A DNA stretch of 64,000 nt from Mucilaginibacter empetricola (GTDB taxonomy: Bacteria; Bacteroidota; Bacteroidia; Sphingobacteriales; Sphingobacteriaceae). This document shows, piece by piece, positions 34,999-44,290 of the stretch (position 1 is its first letter; each line of letters begins with the position of its first letter). The notes below the pieces were generated by a model, which made no database searches, was not told where the DNA came from, and saw only the letters and a list, made by a program, of their open reading frames with translations. The translations under genes and the position numbers were made by a program. The DNA is taken from the NCBI RefSeq assembly GCF_024808665.1, contig NZ_JANUBZ010000005.1, forward strand, positions 248,001 through 312,000, written 5' to 3'.

Positions 34999-35928
34999 TT
35001 ATTGTTTTGTTCTGATCTTACTTTCAATTACAATTTCCCTGCCTGGAATTTCATCGGGTAAAAGTCCTGATTTGAGGATTATTCTTTGCCCGCGATCTCC
35101 CGCTATAAACCCTGCAAATTCCATACCTAAGCCCATTTTTCCGGTAAAATTTAAAATGTACAAGTTACGTGTAAGCGGATATTGTTTTAAAGCCAATGTG
35201 TTTTGTGATGGAGTAAAATATTCATTGGCAGCATTTTTTGTTACATCATCCTTAACACCTACAATCTTCACCTTCTCTACCGCAGCGGCGTAATCTTTAT
35301 CCGGATCATTTAACCAGCTAAAACCGGTTATGCCAATTGCATCGGGATGCTCACTCACGTATTTTATTACTTCTTTGTTTGATTTAAGAGCGTATATGTT
35401 TTTTTGATTTAAATCTTTATTGCCCGAAAATTCTTTCAAATACCTAACCAGGCCCGAGTTTGGATTATCAAAAACGATATTTTTACCTTGTTTATTATCG
35501 CCGTTGAGCATTTTTTTAATTTCGCTTACCGTAATGGTCGTATCTTTTGAAGCTTGATTTACTATAAGCGTAACCGCATCTATAGCAAAACGGTTAATAA
35601 TAGGGTTTAAATTACGGCTTCTCAGTACTTTGTACTCGTCGGGCGTTAAATCACGTGCAATAACTGCAACACGCACGCTATCCTGCATTAATAGGTTGAT
35701 AGCCGTGTTTTCGGGAGCATAAATAACAGAGGGGTGAGCGTCATGGTAAAGTGCCGTGAAAATGTAGAGTTCTTCATCAACAATTGGTTGAAACGATTCA
35801 TCTACAACAATTTTTGCGTTGGCTGCGGTAAAGCGGTCAAGATCGTTTTTTTTTACTTTATGCTGGCAGCTTTGAGCAACCACCAATAAGGCCAATAAAA
35901 CAAACGCAATATTTAATCTATACTTCAT
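34999..35928 (-). CDS. PstS-like substrate-binding lipoprotein
   Basis: About 309 residues from the ATG at 35928, chosen over an upstream in-frame start because it gives a lipoprotein signal (MKYRLNIAFVLLALLVVAQSC, C21). The body is a PBP_like_2 phosphate-binding type fold: FAIDAVTLIVNQASKDTTI, SGLVRYLKEF, and LPDEIPGREIVI near the end. No pst permease or ATPase is in the window; it is instead part of the TonB gene string, so a role in phosphate ABC import is doubtful. It overlaps the upstream small membrane gene by 11 bases. Confidence 0.85.
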   Translation of the reverse strand: MKYRLNIAFVLLALLVVAQSCQHKVKKNDLDRFTAANAKIVVDESFQPIVDEELYIFTALYHDAHPSVIYAPENTAINLLMQDSVRVAVIARDLTPDEYKVLRSRNLNPIINRFAIDAVTLIVNQASKDTTITVSEIKKMLNGDNKQGKNIVFDNPNSGLVRYLKEFSGNKDLNQKNIYALKSNKEVIKYVSEHPDAIGITGFSWLNDPDKDYAAAVEKVKIVGVKDDVTKNAANEYFTPSQNTLALKQYPLTRNLYILNFTGKMGLGMEFAGFIAGDRGQRIILKSGLLPDEIPGREIVIESKIRTKQ

Positions 35929-36145
35929 CGTTATCTTTTTTAAGTAACCTGGTAAATCGTATAACAGCATAAACAATTATTATCGCTCCATATAATACCT
36001 TTTGAGTTTTAGAAACAGTGGGGAGCATGCTATCCCAAAAGATAATCATGAGGCCCAGGGCACAAAAACAGATGAATGCGGTAACTCCTAAAATAAGCAA
36101 AAACCGCCTTTTGGGCGATTTTTGCTGGTTGTTATTAAATAACAT
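35918..36145 (-). CDS. Small two-helix membrane protein in TonB operon
   Basis: A 75-residue protein with a basic N-terminus (QQKSPKRRF) and two hydrophobic segments (about 16-35 and 48-62). It is placed 6 bases after tonB and overlaps the PstS-like gene by 11 bases, so it is almost surely translated with them. No family is recognised. It may assist the TonB complex, by context only. Confidence 0.7.
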   Translation of the reverse strand: MLFNNNQQKSPKRRFLLILGVTAFICFCALGLMIIFWDSMLPTVSKTQKVLYGAIIIVYAVIRFTRLLKKDNDEV

Positions 36146-36151
36146 GTGTTA

Positions 36152-36967
36152 TTAATTTTCTGCAAGTGTAAATGCAATTGGCACTGTATAAGAACAACGT
36201 ACCGGACGTCCGTTCTGAATACCTGGTGACCATTTTGGAGATGCTTTGATTACACGAATTGCTTCTTCATCGCAACCATCACCAATACCACGTACAACTT
36301 TTATATCAGTTAAGGAACCGTCTTTTTCGCAAACAAAGTTTACGATTACTCTTCCCTGGGTGTTGTTTTCACGTGCAACTGCCGGATACCTGATATTTTT
36401 ACCAAGGTATTTATAAAATGCTTCTATACCACCCGGGAAAGCTGGGGCTTGCTCCACTGAGGTAAAGATCTTATTAGGATCTTCTTCTGTTACTTTCTGG
36501 TCTGATGTACCTACCGGTTCATCAATGGTTACGTCGGCATTTTTATCACCTTTCAGGTTTTTCTGTCCCGGATCGGCAACCGCCAATTCCTTAACGGTTG
36601 GTGGTTGTTCTTTTACCTCAACGTCTGGCTTTACAACCGGAGGAGGGAACTTAACCTGGTCAACCTTTGGTTTTGGTGGTTCAGGTGGGGGTGGCGGAGG
36701 TGGTTTTTTTAAGTCCACCGGCGGTGGTGATAATACAACATTGGTGATCTTCACCTTTTCTTTAGCCTTGGGAATAAACCCAGCGACAATGTTGATGATT
36801 GTGTTTGCAGAAACAGCAATGGCAAATACAGCTATACCTATTATCAGAGCATTACGGGTGTTTTTTCCGTTGTCCCTTCTAAGCTCGTACGCGCCGTAAT
36901 TTTTGTTGCGGTTTGCAAAAACAACATCAATCCATTTCTGGTCTAATATGTCTAATTTTCCAAACAT
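36152..36967 (-). CDS. tonB: Energy transducer TonB
   Basis: A 271-residue inner-membrane protein that reaches the outer membrane. One membrane helix (about 39-61), a proline-rich spacer (about 80-122, with a run of eight prolines and KPKV), and a C-terminal TonB domain (about 190-271) with YPAVARENNTQGRVIVNFV and SYTVPIAFTL. The first 30 residues (WIDVVFANRNKNYGAYELRR) are the extra N-terminal segment seen in Bacteroidota TonB. With ExbB and two ExbD it powers TonB-dependent receptors; the receptors served are not in the window. Confidence 0.95.
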   Translation of the reverse strand: MFGKLDILDQKWIDVVFANRNKNYGAYELRRDNGKNTRNALIIGIAVFAIAVSANTIINIVAGFIPKAKEKVKITNVVLSPPPVDLKKPPPPPPPEPPKPKVDQVKFPPPVVKPDVEVKEQPPTVKELAVADPGQKNLKGDKNADVTIDEPVGTSDQKVTEEDPNKIFTSVEQAPAFPGGIEAFYKYLGKNIRYPAVARENNTQGRVIVNFVCEKDGSLTDIKVVRGIGDGCDEEAIRVIKASPKWSPGIQNGRPVRCSYTVPIAFTLAEN

Positions 36968-37020
36968 TTTGTTAGGCTTATTTAGTTAGTTAATTAACGT
37001 TAATACTAAGTACAATTGTA

Positions 37021-37560
37021 TTAGTATAAATTTTGTTTTTTCAGTTCGTCAATCTCTGGTTGTGTAATTTTCACAATAGCGTATGACTGTACGCCGGTAA
37101 TGCTCATTTCATCAAGTGCGGTAACCAGGTTTTCATAAGTTGACTTATCACTTGGTTTAATCAGCACAATCATAAAATTATCAGGAGCAGCGTGTGTTTC
37201 TGCAACTTTCTTACCGTTTTCTATAAGCGCTTTTCTTAAGCCATCTTTACCATAGTTATCTACAGTTGGAGCTGACTTTCCTGGCTCACCAACGTACCAT
37301 TCAATTTTGTTATTACCGCCTAAAAGTACGGTCATTGAACGCGTTGCCGCTACAGGTAATTGACTTGTTTTTACTGAATTGTCCGGCATGGCCAGATCCA
37401 TTGCTTTCTTTTTACTTAGCGTGGTGGTAAGCATGAAGAAGGTAATCAATAAGAATGCAAGGTCAACCATCGCAGTTAAATCTACGCGTGTTGAAGCCTT
37501 TTTACTTCTTACTTTGCCACCTTTATGTTTACCCCCGCCGGAGGTATCTAATTCTGCCAT
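37021..37560 (-). CDS. exbD: ExbD/TolR family protein (second copy)
   Basis: A 179-residue protein with one N-terminal membrane helix (about 25-47) carrying the functional Asp in VDLTAMVDLAFLLITFF (D33), then a periplasmic domain. The pre-helix segment is rich in Lys and Gly. Its ATG lies about 4 bases after the first exbD. Two exbD genes after exbB are the rule in Bacteroidota TonB loci. Confidence 0.94.
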   Translation of the reverse strand: MAELDTSGGGKHKGGKVRSKKASTRVDLTAMVDLAFLLITFFMLTTTLSKKKAMDLAMPDNSVKTSQLPVAATRSMTVLLGGNNKIEWYVGEPGKSAPTVDNYGKDGLRKALIENGKKVAETHAAPDNFMIVLIKPSDKSTYENLVTALDEMSITGVQSYAIVKITQPEIDELKKQNLY

Positions 37561-37564
37561 AATT

Positions 37565-38185
37565 TTATTTTTTTGGTGCCGGTCTTAAGTCCGTAATTAA
37601 ACTAAACTTGAAAATTTTTTGTTTCCCTAATACGTCAATCACTGTGTTAATTACAGGATATTGTTCTTTTCTGTCACCTTTTATGGCAATGTCAAGATCT
37701 TTATCATGTAAGGCTCTATCTGCTTTACGGGCAGTAAGAATCCAGTTTGATAGTTCGTTATTACCGGTAGTATCTGCTTGTATACCTGGCTGCTGATACG
37801 TTTTCTTTTGTTCAGCATCCATATCCAGGAATGCTTTCAAGTTAGCCATTGGTACTCCAAATACCTCTGTTACGGCAAATCTGGCTTGTTCTTCGGGCGT
37901 AAAATCTACTTTGTACTTTTCGCCCATAGCCTTTAATGTTTCTGTACGTATGTCAGATCCGGTTACTGAAAAGAATAATTTACCACCACCACCAACGGTA
38001 ATCATGGCAAGGTTATCTTCTGGTACCAATTTCTCTTTTGAAGAGAAAGGAACCTCAGCCTTTGTTGGATCCTCAACTTTTGGCTTTGCTGTTAATATAA
38101 AAAATGTAAGTAACAGGAAAGCCACATCGCACATGGCTGTCATATCTATTGAAGTGCTTTTCCTGGCAACTTTTACTCTGGGCAT
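37565..38185 (-). CDS. exbD: ExbD/TolR family protein (first copy)
   Basis: A 206-residue protein with the membrane helix IDMTAMCDVAFLLLTFFIL (about 13-31, D20) and a larger periplasmic domain than the second copy. The helix Asp is thought to carry protons driving TonB. It lies about 100 bases after exbB, and its stop is 4 bases before the second exbD. Confidence 0.94.
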   Translation of the reverse strand: MPRVKVARKSTSIDMTAMCDVAFLLLTFFILTAKPKVEDPTKAEVPFSSKEKLVPEDNLAMITVGGGGKLFFSVTGSDIRTETLKAMGEKYKVDFTPEEQARFAVTEVFGVPMANLKAFLDMDAEQKKTYQQPGIQADTTGNNELSNWILTARKADRALHDKDLDIAIKGDRKEQYPVINTVIDVLGKQKIFKFSLITDLRPAPKK

Positions 38186-38284
38186 AATTTGTTAATTTTT
38201 TAATGTTAGTGTATAATGTATTATACTAACCGTTCGCCGGCCAAACAGACGGGCGAACGGTAAAACTAAGCAATAGCGAGTTTA

Positions 38285-39118
38285 TTATTTGCTTTTGTGT
38301 GAAGCAGCAAATGTTTGAACAAGACTGAAACCTGTTTCGTCAATTGCGTAGGTCAGTTTGTCAATTTTTGATGTAAACACGTTATACATTACAATTGAAA
38401 TTGCTGATGTACCGATACCCAATGCAGTGTTAATCAAAGCTTCAGAGATAGCTGTTGATAAAGCAGTAGTATTTGGAGCACCAGAAGTTGCCAATGCCGC
38501 GAATGCACGAATCATACCGATTACTGTACCTAACAGACCTGTTAATGTACCAATTGATACCAATGTAGCAATAACGGTAAGGTTTTGCTCAAGCATAGGC
38601 ATTTCTAATGAAGTAGCTTCTTCGATATCTTTTTGGATAGCTAAAGTTTTTTGGTCGATATCAAGCGTAGTATCAGTTTCCATTTCACGGTATTTTTTCA
38701 AACCTGATTTGATAACGTTAGCTACTGAACCTTTTTGTTTGTCGCACTCAGCTGTAGCAGCATCAATGTTACCTGCATTAAGGTGAGCTTGAATTTTTCT
38801 TACGAAAGCGTCAACGCTTCCGGTTCCAGATGCTTTGCCAATAACAACAAAACGCTCAATTGAGAAAATAATTACGGTTAATAAATAAGTCATAATCAAA
38901 GGCACAATTATGCCTCCCCTGTGTACAGTTCCTAACAAATCAGGAACACCTTTTTCTACATCGCCTCCTTCATAGTGACTAGCATCGCCTAATATAAATA
39001 TGAATATCAGGATTGCAACCACTAAGCAAATTGGAATAGTGAAAGTTGCAAACAAGCCAGATGCACTTGAGCTTTCTTTTTTTACAGGAGTTGTTGGTTT
39101 TGTTGGTGCGTTTGCCAT
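38285..39118 (-). CDS. exbB: MotA/TolQ/ExbB proton channel family protein
   Basis: A 277-residue inner-membrane protein. An N-terminal polar leader (TPVKKESSSASG) precedes three membrane helices (about 25-45, 75-95 and the pair 185-245), with the ExbB core NLTVIATLVSIGTLTGLLGTVIGMI (about 183-207) and GIGTSAISI. It forms the proton channel with ExbD. It is the first gene of the TonB operon; the 268-base region upstream likely holds the promoter, though no full consensus match was found. Confidence 0.94.
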   Translation of the reverse strand: MANAPTKPTTPVKKESSSASGLFATFTIPICLVVAILIFIFILGDASHYEGGDVEKGVPDLLGTVHRGGIIVPLIMTYLLTVIIFSIERFVVIGKASGTGSVDAFVRKIQAHLNAGNIDAATAECDKQKGSVANVIKSGLKKYREMETDTTLDIDQKTLAIQKDIEEATSLEMPMLEQNLTVIATLVSIGTLTGLLGTVIGMIRAFAALATSGAPNTTALSTAISEALINTALGIGTSAISIVMYNVFTSKIDKLTYAIDETGFSLVQTFAASHKSK

Positions 39119-39303
39119 TACTTTTAGTTTTTAGTTTTAGTTTGTAGTTTATAAATATAAGTTTGTTAAATGCAATAATTTAGCGAATAACAAAAATAGA
39201 ATTTTAATGAATTAAAAAAACTATTTTGTTATTCTTTATGATTTTTTAATAAAAAAATCATATGGCGTTTCGTATTAGTGGATACATAACGTCGCAAAAA
39301 ATA

Positions 39304-39330
39304 AAAATTGTCTTTTCTACAGACAATTTT
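39304..39330 (-). terminator. Terminator of pckA
   Basis: Perfect 10-bp arms (AAAATTGTCT and its complement) with a 7-base loop, followed on the minus strand by T-rich sequence. It lies 57 bases after the pckA stop. A second AT-only inverted repeat (ATGATTTTTT and complement) is at 39238-39261. Confidence 0.7.
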
Positions 39331-39386
39331 TTACAATGAAACTTATTTTTTTTAATAATAGCAAACAATAATTTATAAAATTTATG

Positions 39387-40997
39387 TTACCAGGTAGAAA
39401 TAGTGACATTTGGTGCCGCATTTACAACTGCCGGAGTGCAAAAAGCGGCATACTGTTCAAAATTTTTCACAAAGGCAATAGCCAGGTTATTTGCAACCTC
39501 ATCATAGAGCTCGGTGTTGGTCCAGGTATTTTTAGGATCGAGCAATAAATCAGGAACATTTGGGCAGCTTACGGGCATTTGCAGATTAAAAACGGGGTGC
39601 TCCTTATATTTTATATTATTAAGCTGCCCGTTAATGGCAGCGCTGATCATGGCGCGGGTATATTTGAGTTTCATTCTTTGCCCTACGCCGTAGCCACCGC
39701 CTGTCCACCCGGTATTTACTAACCACACGTTAACCTGGTGCTGGTTTATTTTTTGGCCTAGCAAATTGGCATAAGTAACAGGGTTTAATGGTAAAAAAGC
39801 TTCACCAAAGCAGGCCGAAAAAGTTGTTTTAGGTTCGGTTATACCGCTTTCGGTACCTGCAACCTTAGCCGTATAGCCCGAAATGAAATGATACATAGCC
39901 TGTTCGGGTGTTAATTTCGAAATGGGTGGTAATATGCCAAATGCATCGGCAGTTAAAAAGAATATGTTTTTTGGCGATGCCCCGATTGACGGGATCACAG
40001 CATTGTTTATATTATATAAGGGATAAGCGACACGTGTGTTTTCTGTTTTGGTAATATCAGAAAAGTTTACCCTTCGCGATTCATTATCAATAAAATTGAT
40101 ATTTTCCAACAGCGCACCAAATTGAATGGCGTTAAAAATCTGCGGTTCTTTTTCGGCGGTGAGGTCGGCGCATTTGGCGTAACAGCCCCCTTCAAAATTG
40201 AAAATGGTATAATCGCTCCATCCATGTTCATCATCGCCAATTAAATTACGGTCCGGATCGGCAGAGAGGGTAGTTTTACCTGTTCCTGATAGACCAAAAA
40301 ATATGGCAGTATCGCCCTTGGCCCCTACATTGGCGGCGCAATGCATAGAAAGTACCTTTTTTTGGAGCGGAAGTATAAAATTAAGTACCGAGAAAATGCC
40401 TTTCTTAATCTCGCCGGTATAAGCGCTTCCACCTATTAGGATGATTTTTTTTGTGAAGTTAATAATTGAAAAGTTGTGCTGCCTTGTGCCATCAATATCC
40501 GGATCGGCCTTAAAGCCGGGAGCCGCAATTATCGTCCATTCCGGGGCGGCATCGGGATTCACAACTTCTGGCCGGAGGAATAAGTGATGTACAAACAGAT
40601 TTTGAAAAGCATATTCGGTAATGACACGAATATCGACGTGATATTTTTCGTTGGCGCAAGCGCATGAATCGCGGACAAAAATGTCGCCTTTGCTCAGGTA
40701 ATCGCATACCTTATATAATAAGGCATCAAATTTTTCGGCGTCGAACGGGATGTTGACTTTGCCCCACCAAACGTTATCACGGGTGATATCATCATCCACA
40801 ATAAAACGATCTTTGGGTGAGCGACCGGTGAATTCGCCTGTATCAATTGCCAGCGCACCGGTATCGGCCAGCACGCCTTCGTTTCTTTGCAAAGCAGCTT
40901 CGGTAAGCTCCGCCGGATTTAATTGGTAATAAATATTCCTTGCCCGATCAAGCTGCAAATAGCTCAGATCAGGTACGTGGTCAGCACTTTTTCTCAT
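39387..40997 (-). CDS. pckA: Phosphoenolpyruvate carboxykinase (ATP)
   Basis: About 536 residues from the ATG at 40997 (MRKSADHVPDL); an upstream in-frame TTG at 41024 is rejected because it lies in the promoter box. The enzyme converts oxaloacetate and ATP to phosphoenolpyruvate at the entry to gluconeogenesis. The P-loop GLSGTGKTT is at about 235-243, the Mg-binding DDEH at about 255-258 and GRSPKDRF at about 58-65. Length is normal. It stands alone with its own promoter and terminator. Confidence 0.96.
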   Translation of the reverse strand: MRKSADHVPDLSYLQLDRARNIYYQLNPAELTEAALQRNEGVLADTGALAIDTGEFTGRSPKDRFIVDDDITRDNVWWGKVNIPFDAEKFDALLYKVCDYLSKGDIFVRDSCACANEKYHVDIRVITEYAFQNLFVHHLFLRPEVVNPDAAPEWTIIAAPGFKADPDIDGTRQHNFSIINFTKKIILIGGSAYTGEIKKGIFSVLNFILPLQKKVLSMHCAANVGAKGDTAIFFGLSGTGKTTLSADPDRNLIGDDEHGWSDYTIFNFEGGCYAKCADLTAEKEPQIFNAIQFGALLENINFIDNESRRVNFSDITKTENTRVAYPLYNINNAVIPSIGASPKNIFFLTADAFGILPPISKLTPEQAMYHFISGYTAKVAGTESGITEPKTTFSACFGEAFLPLNPVTYANLLGQKINQHQVNVWLVNTGWTGGGYGVGQRMKLKYTRAMISAAINGQLNNIKYKEHPVFNLQMPVSCPNVPDLLLDPKNTWTNTELYDEVANNLAIAFVKNFEQYAAFCTPAVVNAAPNVTISTW

Positions 40998-41021
40998 TAA
41001 AATAGTTATAATTGGTTGCCG

Positions 41022-41053
41022 CAAAATTAGCGGTTTTAATAGAGAAGAAACAA
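41022..41053 (-). promoter_or_regulatory. pckA promoter, TTG-N21-TAATTTTG
   Basis: On the minus strand a TTG (plus-strand 41051-41053) is followed after 21 bases by TAATTTTG (41022-41029), a full -7 match, ending 24 bases before the pckA ATG. This is the most complete Bacteroidota-type promoter seen in the window. Confidence 0.55.
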
Positions 41054-41239
41054 GTAAAATGGAATAAATTTTTACATGTTGTATGTTTTACACACTGTAT
41101 AAGTTATTGATAGTCAGTTAATTTTTGTTTAAACTCAATACACTAACTATTTTTAAAATCATTGAAATTTGGAGCAATATAAATGACTGTTTTGTACATA
41201 AGTAAAAACTTAAATGCCACTATAAAATGTTTTTTGTTT

Positions 41240-41575
41240 TTACCCACCGGCTTTTTTGGCTTTGTATCCGTCAGTCTGTAATAAGGTGAGTATTTTATCG
41301 CGGAAATCGCCTTGAATTAATATTTCGCCATCTTTAACTGAGCCCCCAACGCCACACTTTGACTTAAGCTTTTTGCCAATAACTTCCAGATCTGTATCCG
41401 ACCCAACAAAATCAGTTATGCGGGTCACAACCTTGCCGCCGCCTTTGCGATCAAGATAAATTTTAAGATTTTGCTGCTGGGGCGGAAGTGTTTGTGCAGC
41501 TCGGCCGCCGTTTTCCTGATATTGAAAATCAGGATCGGTAGAATAAACAACGCCGGTGAAGTTTTTCTTTGACAT
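41240..41575 (-). CDS. SUI1/YciH family translation initiation factor
   Basis: A 111-residue protein. The C-terminal 75 residues form the eIF1/SUI1 fold ([43 protein letters not shown]). The N-terminus ([17 protein letters not shown]) is typical of bacterial YciH-like proteins. It is thought to influence start-site selection on the 30S subunit; the bacterial role is not well settled. Confidence 0.93.
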   Translation of the reverse strand: MSKKNFTGVVYSTDPDFQYQENGGRAAQTLPPQQQNLKIYLDRKGGGKVVTRITDFVGSDTDLEVIGKKLKSKCGVGGSVKDGEILIQGDFRDKILTLLQTDGYKAKKAGG

Positions 41576-41648
41576 GTTTTAAATCTTTAATTTAATTCAG
41601 ATAATCATCATCCAAATCTTAATAAAAAAATAGATTTTGGCTTCTGAC

Positions 41649-42539
41649 TTAAGACTTTTTATATGAACTACCTACTATTATTTTTAACGAATTTGGTACT
41701 ATCTCAATAGTAATGTCGCCATCAATAATTTTCGGCTCACCATCCAGGTGGACGGGCCCCGGGCCGTTACGTTTTACAACAATATTTTTACCACGAATGA
41801 TCTCCACGTATTTTGTTTTATCGGCCGTTTTATTCAGCATGCGGATACCCATTTCAAAAAATCGCCATAAGGGGAACATTTTTATTACGCAAACATCCAG
41901 CAGGCCATCTTGAACCGATGCTTTAGGCGAAATATGTGCGTTGTTGCCATATTGGGATGAATTGGCAAAACTTAGCATAAAAGCATCACGCTCATAACTT
42001 TTACCATCAATTTCAATATGATAGTGCTGAGACTTATATTTTGCTACTTCTTGTATTGATGATTTTATATAGGTGATAAAACCGCGCTTTTTGGTGTGCG
42101 AAAATACTTCGCTGATATGCGCATCAAACCCCATACCGGCCATATTGAAAAAAGACCGGCCATTTAATTTTGCAGAGTCAATGGTTTCAATGTGTCCGGT
42201 AATTAATGATTTAATGGCCTCTTCGGTATCCATTGGTATATTTAAAAAACGGGATAGCCCATTGCCCGAGCCAAATGGTATAATACCAAATGTTGTTTCG
42301 GTACCTACAATTGCCGATGCTACCTCATTAACGGTACCATCGCCACCCACGGCTACAATCAGGTCGAATTTATTTACCGCTTCTTTTGCAATTTGCCTTG
42401 CATGTGATACCCCATCGCTAAAAACGATCACCGGTTTGTATTCAGAGGGATCCATGTACTTTTTAATCAGCTCCGGAACACCGTCCTTTTTTTTTCCTCC
42501 CGATATTGGGTTTACAATGAATAACGCTTTCCGTTCCAA
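41649..42539 (-). CDS. Diacylglycerol/lipid kinase, YegS/BmrU type
   Basis: A 296-residue cytoplasmic lipid kinase. The catalytic loop VGGDGTVNEVASAI (about 64-77), NPISGGKKKDG at 11-21, GIIPFGSGNGLSRFL and the C-terminal HLDGEP are present. The start codon is TTG at 42539: a stop codon stands directly upstream in frame and no ATG occurs before the conserved NPISGG motif. It phosphorylates diacylglycerol or a related lipid. Confidence 0.92.
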   Translation of the reverse strand: MERKALFIVNPISGGKKKDGVPELIKKYMDPSEYKPVIVFSDGVSHARQIAKEAVNKFDLIVAVGGDGTVNEVASAIVGTETTFGIIPFGSGNGLSRFLNIPMDTEEAIKSLITGHIETIDSAKLNGRSFFNMAGMGFDAHISEVFSHTKKRGFITYIKSSIQEVAKYKSQHYHIEIDGKSYERDAFMLSFANSSQYGNNAHISPKASVQDGLLDVCVIKMFPLWRFFEMGIRMLNKTADKTKYVEIIRGKNIVVKRNGPGPVHLDGEPKIIDGDITIEIVPNSLKIIVGSSYKKS

Positions 42540-42558
42540 CTAAATATATTTTCTGCGC

Positions 42559-42566
42559 CAAAAGTA
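42559..42566 (-). promoter_or_regulatory. TAnnTTTG -7 box before lipid kinase
   Basis: The minus strand reads TACTTTTG, a full -7 match, ending 19 bases before the TTG start at 42539. No -33 element is clear. Confidence 0.35.
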
Positions 42567-42806
42567 AATGTATTTTCGGCTTTGTAAAAATTGTTTTAAT
42601 TTAGCCGCCTGAATGTGGACTGATTTAATTGTCCTGAACGGTATTTTGATCACTTCTGATAAATGTTCGGGGCCCGGATTGCAACCACGTAAAAAAGTGC
42701 TAAAACCATGCTTCTTTTTTCCCAATCCATTTTAAATCTTTTATTTCAAAATTTACGTTTAAAGGCTCATTTGTGCCATAAGTTAGTTTAACATCTTAAA
42801 AAAAAT

Positions 42807-44057
42807 ATGTCGTATTTATTCACCTCAGAATCCGTATCAGAAGGGCATCCGGATAAAGTTGCCGATCAGATTTCGGACGCGTTGATTGATCACTTTTTAG
42901 CATTCGATCCCGAATCAAAAGTTGCATGTGAAACATTAGTTACTACAGGTCAGGTAATTCTGGCTGGCGAAGTAAAGTCAAAAGCATACCTTGATGTTCA
43001 GAAAATAGCCCGCGAAGTAATTAATAAAATTGGTTATACCAAGGGCGAGTATATGTTCGACGGAAGTTCGTGCGGCGTATTATCAGCTATCCATGAGCAA
43101 TCGCCTGATATTAACCAGGGAGTTGACCGTAAGGCGAAAGAAGAACAAGGTGCCGGCGATCAGGGTATGATGTTTGGCTATGCCACAGTTGAAACTGATA
43201 ATTATATGCCATTGGCATTGGATATTGCGCATGCTTTGTTACTTGAACTTGCAGCTATTCGCCGCGAAAATACAGATATTAAATATCTGCGCCCGGATGC
43301 AAAATCTCAGGTTACATTGGAGTATGACGATAACAATCAACCGGTTAGGATTGATGCTATAGTTATTTCAACCCAGCACGATGATTTTGACGAAGAAAAA
43401 GCAATGCTTGCAAAAATAAGCAAGGATATTATCAGCATACTTATCCCTCGTGTTAAAGCTAAATATCCTAAATATGCTCACTTCTTTAACGATAATATCA
43501 AATATCACATTAATCCAACCGGCAAATTTGTGATTGGCGGACCCCACGGAGATACCGGACTAACCGGCCGTAAAATTATTGTTGATACTTATGGTGGTAA
43601 AGGTGCACACGGCGGTGGTGCTTTTTCTGGCAAAGATCCTTCAAAAGTTGACCGTTCTGCCGCTTATGCTACCCGTCATATTGCTAAAAACCTGGTTGCT
43701 GCCGGCGTTGCGGACGAAGTATTGGTGCAGGTATCATATGCTATTGGCGTAGCGCAGCCAATGGGTATTTACGTAACTACTTATGGCACTGCTAAAGTTA
43801 ATTTAACCGATGGTGAGATTGCTAAAAAGGTGGAGGCCATATTTAATATGACCCCTTACGCTATTGAAACCCGTTTTAAATTGCGTAACCCCATTTATAG
43901 CGAAACCGCTGCTTATGGTCACTTTGGCCGCCCGAACGAAGTAGTAATTAAAAAATTTATTGCCCATGATGGCAGCGAGTTAAAACGTGAAGTTGAATTA
44001 TTTACATGGGAAAAATTGGACTATGTAGATAAGGTAAAAGCAGCTTTTGGCTTATAA
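42807..44057 (+). CDS. metK: S-adenosylmethionine synthetase
   Basis: A 416-residue enzyme making S-adenosylmethionine from methionine and ATP. Signatures [12 protein letters not shown] and [18 protein letters not shown] are complete, with [17 protein letters not shown] at the N-terminus and [21 protein letters not shown] in the middle. Length is slightly above the E. coli enzyme. It is monocistronic; a stem with a T-rich loop follows. I found no known SAM riboswitch in the upstream 260 bases. Confidence 0.97.
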   Translation: MSYLFTSESVSEGHPDKVADQISDALIDHFLAFDPESKVACETLVTTGQVILAGEVKSKAYLDVQKIAREVINKIGYTKGEYMFDGSSCGVLSAIHEQSPDINQGVDRKAKEEQGAGDQGMMFGYATVETDNYMPLALDIAHALLLELAAIRRENTDIKYLRPDAKSQVTLEYDDNNQPVRIDAIVISTQHDDFDEEKAMLAKISKDIISILIPRVKAKYPKYAHFFNDNIKYHINPTGKFVIGGPHGDTGLTGRKIIVDTYGGKGAHGGGAFSGKDPSKVDRSAAYATRHIAKNLVAAGVADEVLVQVSYAIGVAQPMGIYVTTYGTAKVNLTDGEIAKKVEAIFNMTPYAIETRFKLRNPIYSETAAYGHFGRPNEVVIKKFIAHDGSELKREVELFTWEKLDYVDKVKAAFGL

Positions 44058-44080
44058 AAAATTAAAATACGCTGTAATGG

Positions 44081-44116
44081 AAATAGCGGTAGGATTTTTT
44101 GATCTTATCGCTATTT
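44081..44116 (+). terminator. Probable terminator after metK
   Basis: A 14-bp stem (AAATAGCGGTAGGA with TCTTATCGCTATTT, two G-U pairs) around a T-rich 8-base loop, 24 bases after the metK stop. The T run is in the loop and not after the stem, so intrinsic termination is only probable. Confidence 0.5.
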
Positions 44117-44258
44117 GCGTTTAATACGGCCTGTATTTTTATAATTAATAGCGCAAAATCGGCAATTAAAGAAGACCCGTTTTATAACCAATTTGTTAAC
44201 ACCGCATCATTATTATGGTATTTAGTTGCGAAAGCTTTAAAAATTAACTAAATAACCT

Positions 44259-44266
44259 TACCTTTG
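44259..44266 (+). promoter_or_regulatory. TAnnTTTG -7 box before typA
   Basis: TACCTTTG ends 24 bases before the typA ATG at 44291. It matches the Bacteroidota -7 consensus; the nearest upstream TTG is 30 bases away, beyond the usual spacing. Confidence 0.45.
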
Positions 44267-44290
44267 CGAAAAATTTAGAGGCGCATTTTC

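Noticed and set aside
39238..39261. AT-only hairpin as a second pckA terminator
   Set aside because: No GC core, so its stability is low; the hairpin at 39304-39330 is better placed.
42540..42725. Small leftward frame upstream of the lipid kinase
   Set aside because: Basic and aromatic residues without any domain, overlaps the likely promoter region, and the sequence reads like translated AT-rich intergenic DNA.
42540..42806. SAM riboswitch before metK
   Set aside because: A short GGC/GCC stem near 42760 exists, but none of the conserved cores of known SAM aptamers could be traced.
44081..44116. Leader RNA of typA
   Set aside because: Its position 24 bases after metK and its stem and T-rich loop fit termination better; the typA promoter box lies downstream at 44259.
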